A stretch of DNA of 56,398 nt, from contig NZ_LKBW01000146.1 of NCBI RefSeq assembly GCF_002699855.1, positions 1-56,398 on the forward strand, in the 5' to 3' direction. The notes beneath the pieces are model-generated. The model saw nothing but the letters and a program-made list of their open reading frames with translations, was not told the origin of the DNA and made no database searches. Positions within the stretch are counted from its first letter, which is position 1; each line of letters starts with the position of its first letter. Source of the DNA: Pseudomonas amygdali. GTDB taxonomy: Bacteria > Pseudomonadota > Gammaproteobacteria > Pseudomonadales > Pseudomonadaceae. Shown in pieces: positions 38,668 through 46,930 of the stretch. The position numbers were made by a program, and so were the translations under genes.

Positions 38668-40146
38668 TCATTCAGGCGGACTGATCAGGCCGTCATTGTC
38701 AGTCATAGCCCGTTCGAGCAAGTCCGCGGGCAGACTCTTGCTGGCACGCGCACCCAGCAGCTTGAGTTGCTCGCTACGGCTTATCAGGTTGCCGCGCCCC
38801 TCCGTCAGCTTGTTGCGCGCCGCCGAATAGGCCTTGTCCAGTTGCTGCAGACGGTTGCCTACCTCGTCCAGATCCTGAATGAACAACACAAACTTGTCGT
38901 ACAGCCAACCTGCCCGCTCGGCAATCTCGCGCGCGTTCTGGCTCTGACGTTCCTGCTTCCACAGGCTGTCGATGACCCGCAAGGTGGCCAGCAGTGTGGT
39001 GGGGCTGACAATCACGATGTTGCGATCAAAAGCTTCCTGAAACAGATTCGGCTCCGCCTGCAAGGCTGCAGAAAAAGCCGCTTCGATAGGCACGAAGAGT
39101 AGAACGAAATCCAGACTGTGAAGCCCCTCAAGACGCTTGTAATCCTTGCCCGAGAGGCCTTTGACGTGATTGCGCAGCGACAGCACATGTTGCTTGAGCG
39201 CAGCCTGACCGATAACGTCGTCATCAGCCGATACGTACTGCTGATAAGCCGTCAGGCTGACCTTGGCATCGACCACCACTTGTTTGTCACCGGGCAGCAT
39301 GATCAGCACATCAGGCTGAAAGCGCTCGCCATCCGGCCCCTTGAGGCTTATTTGCGTCTGGTATTCACGGCCCTTTTCAAGCCCGGCATGCTCCAGCACC
39401 CGCTCAAGAATCAGTTCACCCCAGTTACCCTGGGTCTTCTGCCCTTTCAAGGCGCGCGTCAGGTTGGTGGCTTCATCGCTCAAACGTTGATTCAACTGCT
39501 GCAGACGCTCCAGCTCCTTCGCCAGCGAAAAACGTTCGCGGGCTTCGTTCTGATAACTTTCCTCGACGCGCTTTTCGAACGACTGGATGCGCTCCTTGAG
39601 CGGTGTGAGCAATTGCCCCAGTTGCAGCTGGCTGGTTTCGGCAAAACGCTGCTCACGCTCATCAAAGATCTTGCCTGCCAACTCGGCGAACTGCGCGCGC
39701 AGCTCATCCCGGGAACCCTGCAGATCATTCAGGCGCTGCTGATGGCTGTCCTGCTGTTCACGCAACTCGGCATTCAATGCCGCGCACTGCGCATCCAGAC
39801 GACGCAACTCGGCTTCTCTGCCGGCACGTTCATGATTCCAGGCATGCGCCGTTTCGCGAGCGCTATCGCCTTCCTGACGCAGCAACTCGACCTCGCGCCG
39901 CAGCGCTGCAAGGTCGGCCTGTTTGGCCGCATTGGCCTGGCTGAGGTCACTCACCTCGTCGCGGCAGGCATCCAGTTGCGCATTGAGGCCTTCCTGCGCC
40001 ATCTGCGCCATGCTCAGGCGCTCGTCCAGCAGCGCGCTCTCGGCCTGACGAAGTGCCAGACGACGCTGCAACTGCCAGAGCAATGCCAACAAGGGCACAG
40101 CAGCTGCAGCAAGCCCCAGTAACAGGCTGTTCAGGTCCAGTGCCAT
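38668..40146 (-). CDS. rmuC: DNA recombination protein RmuC
   Basis: A 492-residue protein. A short N-terminal membrane anchor (about residues 5-25) leads to a long coiled coil (about 30-190, rich in Leu, Gln and Glu), then the RmuC domain with KGQKTQGNWGELILERVLE, VVDAKVSLTAYQQY and DFVLLFVPIE, which belongs to the restriction-endonuclease-like fold. RmuC limits inversions at short inverted repeats in E. coli. Confidence 0.93.
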   Translation of the reverse strand: MALDLNSLLLGLAAAAVPLLALLWQLQRRLALRQAESALLDERLSMAQMAQEGLNAQLDACRDEVSDLSQANAAKQADLAALRREVELLRQEGDSARETAHAWNHERAGREAELRRLDAQCAALNAELREQQDSHQQRLNDLQGSRDELRAQFAELAGKIFDEREQRFAETSQLQLGQLLTPLKERIQSFEKRVEESYQNEARERFSLAKELERLQQLNQRLSDEATNLTRALKGQKTQGNWGELILERVLEHAGLEKGREYQTQISLKGPDGERFQPDVLIMLPGDKQVVVDAKVSLTAYQQYVSADDDVIGQAALKQHVLSLRNHVKGLSGKDYKRLEGLHSLDFVLLFVPIEAAFSAALQAEPNLFQEAFDRNIVIVSPTTLLATLRVIDSLWKQERQSQNAREIAERAGWLYDKFVLFIQDLDEVGNRLQQLDKAYSAARNKLTEGRGNLISRSEQLKLLGARASKSLPADLLERAMTDNDGLISPPE

Positions 40147-40780
40147 AAAGACTCCATGCAGGCTGAATCATCGCCAGCGGCAGTGTGGGTAAGCGCGTGA
40201 TAGTGCAGCAGAAACGTCGTCTAGGGCGATGCAAGATCAACAGGCGGGGGCAAATCGGGGGAGAGGATTATACGCGCTTTCAGCAACGCGCACAGCCCCC
40301 ATTTCGGGGACATTTCAGCCGGGACAATCCACAGAAGCTGTGGATAACTCAGTGGACAACCCCCCTTTAACTTCCGCAAACGCAAGCAGGATGCGGCCTG
40401 CGCTCAAACTGACGATTTTTTCACCAACTAAAAAAAAACGATGTTTTTCATTGACTTAATAATTCACCATCATAAATCAAACCCTTAGCAACGCTTGTGA
40501 CAGTGATATGGCAGCTTGTTCAGCTAATGTGCACAACTCCCTGCCGGGGCTCTTTTCAGCCATTTCGGGCATCATATGATTGTTGCTCGATTGCATCTTA
40601 TTCTCAATGAATACGTGGCTTTCAGCAGCCTTTCAACCACTGGGATCGACCTGTCGCCGACGCAGTCCACACCTCACCAGACGCCTTGAAAACAATGCAG
40701 GCGACAAATCATGCATCTCGCGGTCCAAGCACTGCCAAAAAAGACCAAATATCAGCCACCAAGGATTCAGTGAAGGCCCC
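40147..40780. other. long intergenic region
   Basis: No supported gene in 634 bases. It contains an inverted pair of DnaA-box-like sites at 40327-40347, an A/T-rich stretch at 40416-40480 with a possible minus 35 TTGACT at 40453-40458, and the leader of the next gene. The frame opening at 40580 gives an unlikely Arg/Ser-rich extension of the membrane protein. Confidence 0.5.
40327..40347. promoter_or_regulatory. DnaA-box-like inverted repeat
   Basis: ATCCACAG-AAG-CTGTGGAT is an exact 8-bp inverted repeat; its right arm extends to TGTGGATAA, a perfect DnaA box (complement of TTATCCACA) at 40339-40347. Two sites are too few for an origin; a DnaA-controlled promoter for rmuC is possible. Confidence 0.4.
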
Positions 40781-41086
40781 ATGAAGGAGATAGTGAAGTT
40801 CTTCCTGCTGCTGATGGCCGTCTGCATCGTCGCCCTGGCCACCAGTATTGTCCTGCCACCGCCGGACGGCGGCGTCTTCGCCTACAGCGTGCTGTTGTCT
40901 GCAATTGCCCTGCTGCTGATCATCTGCAGCGACCTGAGCAATGGACGTATCAACAAGACAGGCGACATCATGCGCGCCATCGAAGGCCGCAAGTCCCTGC
41001 GGCTTACCATCGCTGCCTACCTGCTCGGGTGCTCAATGGTCGCATCCGTGACCGTGCTGATCTACCGTATGGTCGGGCACTGGTGA
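40781..41086 (+). CDS. small inner-membrane protein (101 aa)
   Basis: A 101-residue protein with three hydrophobic segments (about residues 6-24, 33-50 and 76-94) and a short cytoplasmic or periplasmic loop SDLSNGRINKTGDIMRAIEGR. GAAGG precedes the ATG. I do not recognise the family and neighbours give no hint. Confidence 0.6.
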   Translation: MKEIVKFFLLLMAVCIVALATSIVLPPPDGGVFAYSVLLSAIALLLIICSDLSNGRINKTGDIMRAIEGRKSLRLTIAAYLLGCSMVASVTVLIYRMVGHW

Positions 41087-41566
41087 ATTTTATTTACCGA
41101 CGCTTGCAATACTTCGAAATGGCGGGTAGCATGACCACCGTTGGTACCAAGCTGAAAATCAATTCCGGTCGACAAGTCCCCCGACAGACACTCCTCCATG
41201 CGACGAGAATGTTGGCAACAAGGGATCGACCACCTCGATGGTTTCCAGACATGAACCTTTCGCGCTGATGCACCATTTGGGGTGACAGTGCAGTCATGGC
41301 TCTCATGGTCTGCTTCAACCAGCCTGCAATTGATCAGGATCTTCACCTGGAGCGTAGAACCTTTGCTCCTGTTGTGTTGCCTGCCCTCCTAAGTACCTAC
41401 CGGTCAGCCAGAGCGCCATACGATAAAGCGCGCTTCAACTGCCTGTCTTTGTTCCAGTCAGGTTCTCCGCCCAGCCAGGCTTTTGTATCAAATGTCGGCC
41501 CGCGTTTACTGGAATCTTTATTTATGCACGGTATTGTTCCGTGTTGTTTCAGGAAACACCTTGAAT
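41087..41566. other. intergenic region with possible gene remnant
   Basis: 480 bases without a well supported gene. The only stretch with protein-like character is the short frame at 41131-41268 described separately. The minus-strand frames across it are Arg/Ser-rich and look spurious. Confidence 0.4.
41131..41268 (+). pseudogene. possible remnant of a DUF3077-like small protein
   Basis: A 45-codon frame whose first half (TKLKINSGRQVPRQTLLHA) resembles, from memory, the start of the short DUF3077 proteins common in Pseudomonas; the second half turns Arg/Pro-rich and stops early. This would fit a frameshifted copy, but the match is weak and it may be chance. Confidence 0.2.
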
Positions 41567-41785
41567 ATGAATACTCAAACCCAACACGCAATTCACACAT
41601 TGACCAATGCTTTTGCCCCGATGAACTGCCTGATCATGGCCGCTCGCAAAGGCTGTTTCAGTTTTACAATCGTCAACGAACACGGCATCGCCCGTCACAG
41701 CGAACGCCTGTACCCCGATCAGTACGCAAGCGCCGAACCGCTGCAAGCCGTGATCGAGCGTACTCGTCAAGCACTCATCGCCTGA
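41567..41785 (+). CDS. small hypothetical protein (72 aa)
   Basis: A 72-residue protein starting MNTQTQHAIHTLTNAF, with a central beta-like stretch KGCFSFTIVNEHGIARHSERLYP and a C-terminal helix PLQAVIERTRQALIA. An AGGAA lies 12 bases before the ATG (an in-frame TTG at 41561 would be closer). A strong terminator follows 22 bases after the stop, which supports a real transcript. No function recognised. Confidence 0.6.
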   Translation: MNTQTQHAIHTLTNAFAPMNCLIMAARKGCFSFTIVNEHGIARHSERLYPDQYASAEPLQAVIERTRQALIA

Positions 41786-41807
41786 CGCAAACGATTCACC
41801 GCTCGCC

Positions 41808-41839
41808 AAAAGCCCCGCCCTGCAAAGCGGGGCTTTTTT
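41808..41839 (+). terminator. intrinsic terminator
   Basis: Arms AAAAGCCCCGC / GCGGGGCTTTT with an 8-base loop and a six-T tail, after the 72-residue gene and before fadL. Confidence 0.92.
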
Positions 41840-41927
41840 ATGCCCGCTCTATATTGAATTGACGACATTGACCAATGTGCAGCACTGAGACTCCGTCTAA
41901 ATTGCAATTCCCACGGCTTTATCAAGA

Positions 41928-41938
41928 TTGTCCTACAA
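41928..41938. promoter_or_regulatory. dyad TTGTCCTACAA upstream of fadL
   Basis: Exact reverse complement of the dyad at 1937-1947. It lies about 90 bases before the fadL start. A second small inverted repeat, CGAAAAT / ATTTTCG, is at 41980-42000, just before the ribosome site. Either could bind a regulator. Confidence 0.25.
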
Positions 41939-42027
41939 GAATAGCTCTAAATCGGGCTCCTCAGCCTATAGCGCGCCATCGAAAATGTTGGTAATTTTCG
42001 ACCGGTGAACAACAAGGAGTTCTAATA

Positions 42028-43311
42028 ATGAAAATAATGACAAAAACACTGAACCGGACAACACTTGGACTCGCCCTGGGTCTGGCTTCTTCTCAACTGC
42101 TTGCAGCCGGTTTTGCCCTAAACGAACAAAGCATCAGCGGCATGGGCACAGGCTTTGCAGGTCGCTCCTCGTCAGCCGATGATGCAAGCACCGTATTCGG
42201 CAACCCTGCCGGCATGTCCCGAATCAAACGCGAACAAATCAGCGTCGGCGCCGCAGCCGTGATTGCCAAGACCGACATCGACAACGGTCGCGGCACATTC
42301 GGCGGCAGCAACGACGGTGACATGGTTCCGGTGGTCGGCGTGCCAATGGGCTATTACGTCAAACCTATCGATGATCACTGGGCATTTGGTCTGGGCGTGT
42401 ACGTCCCGTTCGGCCTGGTCACTGATTACGAAAAAGGCTTCGCCGGCCGCTACTGGGGCGACAAGAGTCACGTCCAGATCGTGACCTTCCAGCCAACTGT
42501 CAGCTATGCATTCAATGACAAGGTTTCCATCGGTTTCGGCCCGACCATCAACCGCATCGACGGTGAACTGACCTCGGCAACATTGAACGCCGCAACACCG
42601 GGCCGTAATGACGGCAAGGTGAAGATCGAAGGCGATGACACCGCAATCGGCTTCAATGCCGGCATCCTGGTGCAGGCTACCGACACCACTCGTCTGGGCC
42701 TGACTTACCACTCCAAGGTCGATTACAAGCTCAAGGGCAAGACCAAGATCGAAGGCTCGGGCTTCGGCCCGTTCGGCGGCCAGAAGTACGATGCTTCGCT
42801 GGACATCTCCACGCCTGAGTCGGTGGACTTCTCCATCACCCAGCAACTCGACGAGAACTGGACTGTTTACGCAGGCAGTACCTGGACTCGCTGGAGCCGC
42901 CTGCAGGACATCACCGTCAACAACGATGGCGTCCCTGCTCTGCTGGGCGGTTCTGCCGGCCCAATCGGCACCATCACCGAAGAACAGAACTGGCACGACA
43001 CCTGGGCGCACGCCATCGGTGCCTCGTACAAGGTCAATAAAGAGTGGACCCTGCGCACAGGTTTCTCCGTTGATCAGTCGCCGACCAACAACGTCAACCG
43101 CTCCCCACGCATCCCGACTGGCGATCGCAAGATCATCAGTTTCGGCGCAGGCTGGAGCCCGACCGACGACCTAACCATCGACGTGGCGTACTCGTACTTG
43201 CGTGAAGACGAAACCAAGATCCGCGACTCCAGCGCGACCAAAGGTTCGTACAGCGCCGACTACCGCAACACCGCTCACGGCCTGGGCACTTCGGTTACCT
43301 ATCGCTTCTGA
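42028..43311 (+). CDS. fadL: FadL/TodX family outer-membrane transport protein
   Basis: A 427-residue outer-membrane beta-barrel that takes up long-chain fatty acids or other hydrophobic molecules. The signal peptide covers about residues 1-27 and is cut after LLAA, giving the FadL-type N-terminus GFALNEQSISGMGTGFAG; the NPAGMS motif of the hatch region follows. Repeated amphipathic strands end with the C-terminal aromatic YRF expected for BAM-assembled barrels. AAGGAG precedes the ATG. It forms a single gene between two terminators. The symbol is by family; substrate is not proven. Confidence 0.9.
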   Translation: MKIMTKTLNRTTLGLALGLASSQLLAAGFALNEQSISGMGTGFAGRSSSADDASTVFGNPAGMSRIKREQISVGAAAVIAKTDIDNGRGTFGGSNDGDMVPVVGVPMGYYVKPIDDHWAFGLGVYVPFGLVTDYEKGFAGRYWGDKSHVQIVTFQPTVSYAFNDKVSIGFGPTINRIDGELTSATLNAATPGRNDGKVKIEGDDTAIGFNAGILVQATDTTRLGLTYHSKVDYKLKGKTKIEGSGFGPFGGQKYDASLDISTPESVDFSITQQLDENWTVYAGSTWTRWSRLQDITVNNDGVPALLGGSAGPIGTITEEQNWHDTWAHAIGASYKVNKEWTLRTGFSVDQSPTNNVNRSPRIPTGDRKIISFGAGWSPTDDLTIDVAYSYLREDETKIRDSSATKGSYSADYRNTAHGLGTSVTYRF

Positions 43312-43328
43312 TAGCAACTGCCAGGCTG

Positions 43329-43365
43329 AAAAAAGCCCGCAACCAGTAATGGTTACGGGCTTTTT
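43329..43365 (+). terminator. fadL intrinsic terminator
   Basis: Stem AAAAAGCCCG-c-AACCA / TGGTT-a-CGGGCTTTTT with one mismatch and a 4-base loop. The A- and T-runs lie in the stem, so it works in both directions. Confidence 0.88.
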
Positions 43366-43392
43366 ATTGCGTGCCTGGTGCGCTCAGACCCG

Positions 43393-43487
43393 CATTGATT
43401 GACTGCCGTACAGATACTCCGCGTCATTGACTGGCTACCGTACAGATGCTCTGCCTCATGACTGACTATCGTGCCGACGCTCCGCGT
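43393..43487. repeat. three tandem 31-32 bp units
   Basis: Units begin at 43393, 43425 and 43457 with CATTGATTGACTGCC, CATTGACTGGCTACC and CATGACTGACTATC, and end with CTCCGCGT or CTCTGCCT. They are imperfect. The third leads into the hairpin repeat at 43473. No Cas genes or long unique spacers are present, so it is not a CRISPR array. Confidence 0.7.
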
Positions 43488-43516
43488 CGGCATGCAGTTC
43501 TGGACGCTCTGCGTCC
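43473..43516. repeat. REP-like double hairpin
   Basis: Stem GCCGACGC-TCC-GCGTCGGC (43473-43491) is followed by GGACGC-TCT-GCGTCC (43502-43516), joined by CATGCAGTTCT. The same layout occurs at 56260-56301. This resembles the dispersed intergenic repeats of P. syringae genomes. Confidence 0.65.
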
Positions 43517-43587
43517 TCTTTGTGGCGCTCAGCGTCACACAAGGCTTCTACGATGTCAGGCAGATTCAGACAACACTCAAGCCCGCC

Positions 43588-44139
43588 CTAAGGCTTCGAC
43601 GCAATCGCCTTTTCAATGGCTGCGATCAGCTCAGGATCATCCGGCTTGGTCATGCTGGAGAAGTTGGCAATGACCTTACCCTGGCGATCAACCACGTACT
43701 TGTAAAAATTCCAGCGTGGCGCACTGCTTTGCTCGGCCAGCACCTTGAACAAATGGGTCGCATCATCGCCGCGCACGGCCTGCGGCTCGGTCATGGTGAA
43801 AGTCACGCCGTAATTGACGTAGCAGACCTTGGCGGTCTCCTCACCATCCTTGGCTTCCTGTTTGAAGTCATTGGACGGCACGCCCAACACCTCAAGCCCC
43901 TGCCTCTTGTAGCGCTGACTCAGCTCTTCAAGCCCTTTGAACTGCGGGGCAAAGCCACAGAAACTGGCGGTGTTGACCACCACCAGCGGCATGCCGGCAA
44001 AGCGTTTGCACAGGTCGATGTTTTCCTTGGCGCGCAGCTTGGGCAACTCGCCCTGCAGCAGCGGCGGACAGTCGGCAGCCATTGCAGCGCCACTCATGGC
44101 CAGCAGCAGAAGAGGTATCGAAACAAAGCGAATGTTCAT
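43588..44139 (-). CDS. periplasmic glutathione peroxidase homologue
   Basis: A 183-residue thioredoxin-fold peroxidase. A signal peptide (about residues 1-20, ending AMAA-D) sends it to the periplasm. The peroxidatic cysteine lies in [18 protein letters not shown], and the Trp-Asn pair in [10 protein letters not shown]. The Gln of the usual NQF catalytic motif is Asp here (PSNDFKQEA). Two more cysteines (ADCPPL, DLCKRF) and KVCYVNYG could provide a resolving partner. AGGG precedes the start; ATG codons at 44142 and 44139 are both possible. Neighbours fadL and an MFS gene match P. aeruginosa. Confidence 0.85.
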   Translation of the reverse strand: MNIRFVSIPLLLLAMSGAAMAADCPPLLQGELPKLRAKENIDLCKRFAGMPLVVVNTASFCGFAPQFKGLEELSQRYKRQGLEVLGVPSNDFKQEAKDGEETAKVCYVNYGVTFTMTEPQAVRGDDATHLFKVLAEQSSAPRWNFYKYVVDRQGKVIANFSSMTKPDDPELIAAIEKAIASKP

Positions 44140-44160
44140 CATGGCGGCCCTGGATAATGT

Positions 44161-44175
44161 TGTCGTTTGTCGACA
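44161..44175. promoter_or_regulatory. dyad upstream of the peroxidase gene
   Basis: TGTCG-TTTGT-CGACA, a 15-bp dyad ending 22 bases before the peroxidase start. It could be an operator; no regulator is suggested by sequence. Confidence 0.2.
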
Positions 44176-44200
44176 CGCTACCCCATGCCAGGCTGTCTGC

Positions 44201-44323
44201 CTAGCAAGCGCCCATTCCCAGCTGCAACGCAGCCAGCCCAACGTGCTGCCAGGCCCACCAGACCAGCCCCAACACCACCGCGCCTGCCAGCAACGCCGCC
44301 AGCAGAGGCCAGCGACGGCTCAT
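44201..44323 (-). CDS. 40-residue membrane microprotein
   Basis: A 40-codon frame starting [17 protein letters not shown], with a single hydrophobic helix from about residue 6 to 27 after a basic N-terminus (inside-positive orientation) and a terminal cysteine. The ATG overlaps the stop of the MFS gene as ATGA, so it is translationally coupled to the transporter. It may be a small subunit or stabiliser of that carrier. I do not recognise a family. Confidence 0.65.
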   Translation of the reverse strand: MSRRWPLLAALLAGAVVLGLVWWAWQHVGLAALQLGMGAC

Positions 44324-45528
44324 GCCAGGCTACCCTGCGCCTGCAACCTGGCCACCGGGCGCTCACGCACCGGCCAGTTCAACGCGGCGGCCAGCAGACT
44401 CAGCAGTATCGAGACTTGCCAGACGAGGTCGTAGTTGCCGGTGCGGTCATACACCAACCCGCCGAGCCAGCCGCCGAGGAATGCACCTAACTGGTGAAAC
44501 AGAAAGACGATACCGCCCAGCATCGACAGGTTACGCACACCAAACAGTGTCGCGACCGTGCCGTTGGTCAGCGGCACAGTCGACAGCCACAGCAGGCCCA
44601 TTGCTACGCCGAACAGATAGGCAGTGGTCTGGCTCAGCGGAATCCAGAGAAACAACACGATCACCACAGCGCGCAACAGATAAAGCGCGGTCAATAGTCG
44701 AGGTTTGGACATGCGCCCGCCCAACCAGCCAGCGGTGTAGGTGCCAAAGATATTGAACAACCCGATCAAGGCCAGCACCGTTGTACCGACCTTGGCGGGC
44801 AAGTGTTGATCCACCAGATAGGCTGGCAGGTGCACGCCGATGAACACCACTTGAAAGCCACAGACGAAGAAACCCAGTGCCAGCAGCCAGAACCCCGAAT
44901 GCGAGCAGGCTTCACGCAGCGCCTCGCCCAGCGTCAGCTCGATACCGGTAGACACGCTCGGCGTATCCTTGAGCATGCCTACCAAGGGCAGGATCAGCGC
45001 CACCATCACGCCCAGCACCAGCAAGGCACCGGACCAGCCCAACCAGCTGATCAAACCCAGTGTGCCGGGCAACATGGCGAACTGGCCGAATGAACCCGCC
45101 GCGCTGGCGATCCCCATGCCCATGCTGCGTTTTTCCGCAGGCAGCGCGCGCCCGACGACACCCAGAATGACCGAAAAAGACGTGCCGGACAGACCAATAC
45201 CGATCAGCAAACCAGCACTAAGGGAAAGACTCAGAGACGAATCAGCCATACTCATGCACAACAGCCCTGCCGCATACAGCACACCGCCAACGAAGACGAC
45301 TTTGGCCGCTCCAAATCGATCTGCCAGCGCCCCGGCGAACGGCTGCGCCAGACCCCACATAAGGTTCTGCAAGGCGATGGCAAAGGCAAAGACCTCACGC
45401 CCCCAGCCAAAATCCGCGCTCATGGGCGCCAGAAACAGGCCGAAACCGTGCCGCGTGCCTAGCGAAAGCGCAAGGATCAACGCACTGCCCAGCAGAACCC
45501 AGCCGCTGGTACGCCAGATCGATGTCAT
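44320..45528 (-). CDS. MFS transporter
   Basis: A 402-residue membrane protein with twelve helices. The loop 2-3 motif GALADRFGAAKVVF (major facilitator signature) is clear, and GFGLFLAPMSADFGWGREVFAFAIA resembles the oxalate:formate/monocarboxylate branch. It lies just downstream of the cobalamin operon (96 bases after the cobS stop), as in P. aeruginosa, but no link to cobalamin is shown. Substrate unknown. A 40-residue ORF is coupled to its stop codon. Confidence 0.88.
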   Translation of the reverse strand: MTSIWRTSGWVLLGSALILALSLGTRHGFGLFLAPMSADFGWGREVFAFAIALQNLMWGLAQPFAGALADRFGAAKVVFVGGVLYAAGLLCMSMADSSLSLSLSAGLLIGIGLSGTSFSVILGVVGRALPAEKRSMGMGIASAAGSFGQFAMLPGTLGLISWLGWSGALLVLGVMVALILPLVGMLKDTPSVSTGIELTLGEALREACSHSGFWLLALGFFVCGFQVVFIGVHLPAYLVDQHLPAKVGTTVLALIGLFNIFGTYTAGWLGGRMSKPRLLTALYLLRAVVIVLFLWIPLSQTTAYLFGVAMGLLWLSTVPLTNGTVATLFGVRNLSMLGGIVFLFHQLGAFLGGWLGGLVYDRTGNYDLVWQVSILLSLLAAALNWPVRERPVARLQAQGSLA

Positions 45529-45624
45529 GGTTAAGCTCCCTGCACTTTGTTACATGGTTTTACCTGCGAATCGCGAAGCTACGCGCTGCCGGTAAAAGCT
45601 GTCAACAAAGCGTTGTGCAGGGTC

Positions 45625-46356
45625 TCAAAGCAGCGCCAGCGTCAGCAGCACCGCCAATTCCAGCAGCTCGAGCAATGCCCCGGCCGTATCGCCGGTGCAG
45701 CCGCCCAGACGGCGCATCATCAACTGCCGCAGCCAGAAGAAACAAACGGCGCAGACCAGCAATACAGCTACCCCTGACCAGCCGGCGAGCAGCACGCACG
45801 CAATGGCAGTGGCGGCCAAAACCTTGCGTCCAGGGCCACGCGGCAGGTGATCGGCGAGCGCCTGCCCCAATCCCCCGCAACGCACATACGGCGTTCCCAG
45901 AAAAAGCCCAAGCATGGCAGCGCGTCCGATCAGCGGCGCCAACAGCAGCCCGATACTGCTGTGACTTTCGATCAGCGCCAGAATCGCTGCAAATTTGAGC
46001 AGCAGCACCAGCACCAGCGTGACCACGGCAATCGGCCCGCTACGCGGGTCCTTCATGATCTGCAAGGTACGTTCGCGATCACCAAAACCGCCCAGCCAGG
46101 CGTCGGCACTGTCGGCCACACCGTCCAGATGCAAGCCGCCACTGAGCAGCACCCAGGCGCTGAGTACCAACGCGGCATGCAGCATGAGCGGCGTACCACT
46201 GAGTAGCGCGCTGAAACCCAGCAGCAGCATGCCGAACACCACGCCTACCAGCGGGTAGAACAACAACGAACGCCCAAGCTCTTCCGGGCGCGGCATGCCG
46301 GGCAGACGAATCGGCAGGCTGCCGAGAAATTGCAGAGCGATCCAGAACGGCAGCAT
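45625..46356 (-). CDS. cobS: adenosylcobinamide-GDP ribazoletransferase
   Basis: A 243-residue polytopic membrane enzyme (CobS, called CobV in older Pseudomonas papers) that joins adenosylcobinamide-GDP to alpha-ribazole or its phosphate, the last assembly step. Diagnostic is GLHLDGVADSADAWLGGFGDRERTLQIMKD, seen in parts as DGVADSADAWLGG and DRERTLQIMKDPRSG. Last of the ten cob genes; its ATG is one base after the phosphatase stop. Confidence 0.94.
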   Translation of the reverse strand: MLPFWIALQFLGSLPIRLPGMPRPEELGRSLLFYPLVGVVFGMLLLGFSALLSGTPLMLHAALVLSAWVLLSGGLHLDGVADSADAWLGGFGDRERTLQIMKDPRSGPIAVVTLVLVLLLKFAAILALIESHSSIGLLLAPLIGRAAMLGLFLGTPYVRCGGLGQALADHLPRGPGRKVLAATAIACVLLAGWSGVAVLLVCAVCFFWLRQLMMRRLGGCTGDTAGALLELLELAVLLTLALL

Positions 46357-46357
46357 C

Positions 46358-46930
46358 TCAGACCTCCGTGATTACGCCATCAGCAGCGACCTGAATCGAC
46401 AGCAGTGCGCCATGGCCGACCACTACCTGCAACAGTTGCTCGCGCGGCAGCCCACGCGCCTGCGCCAGCAGCAGACGCATCACACCACCGTGACTGACCA
46501 GCAACACGCGTTCATCGGCATACGCCTTATGCAGACGCGCCACCGCATTCAGCACCCGTGTCGAAAAATCGATCACTGGCTCGCCATTGGGCGGCGTGAA
46601 GGCGTAGGGATCGGCCCAGAACAGGCCCAAGCCTTCGGCATCGGTTTCCATAAGCTGCGCAGGGCTGTGGCCTTCCCAGTCGCCGAAATGCAGCTCCTGT
46701 AAACCCGGCTCCAGTTGCATGGGCAGCGACAGGCGCTGCGCCAGCTCTTCGGAAAAACGTGCACAGCGCTGCAAAGGCGAGCTGACAATCCGTTCCCAGG
46801 GACCGCCATTGGCCACTGCCGCACGCATCTGCTGCCAGCCGAGTTCGGTCAGAGCATCGTCGAGGCTGCCGCGCAGACCACCGCCCAGCTCTGTTTCGCC
46901 ATGACGCAGCAAGTCCAGACGCAAGGTCAT
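46358..46930 (-). CDS. cobC: alpha-ribazole phosphatase family protein
   Basis: A 190-residue histidine phosphatase with the catalytic motif LLRHGETE at the N-terminus and the second histidine in LVSHGGVMR. In the cobalamin pathway it removes phosphate from alpha-ribazole-5'-phosphate or adenosylcobalamin-5'-phosphate. The ATG overlaps the cobT stop as ATGA, which fixes the start; the longer frame lies in cobT. The symbol follows Salmonella usage; in some Pseudomonas records cobC names the PLP enzyme instead. Confidence 0.9.
   Translation of the reverse strand: MTLRLDLLRHGETELGGGLRGSLDDALTELGWQQMRAAVANGGPWERIVSSPLQRCARFSEELAQRLSLPMQLEPGLQELHFGDWEGHSPAQLMETDAEGLGLFWADPYAFTPPNGEPVIDFSTRVLNAVARLHKAYADERVLLVSHGGVMRLLLAQARGLPREQLLQVVVGHGALLSIQVAADGVITEV

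Noticed and set aside
40327..40347. A replication origin
   Set aside because: Only two DnaA-like sites, and none of the genes that normally flank oriC (dnaA, dnaN, rpmH, gidA) are present.
43393..43487. Three short repeats as a CRISPR array
   Set aside because: The units abut without unique spacers, are imperfect, and no cas genes are near; they belong to the REP-like element.
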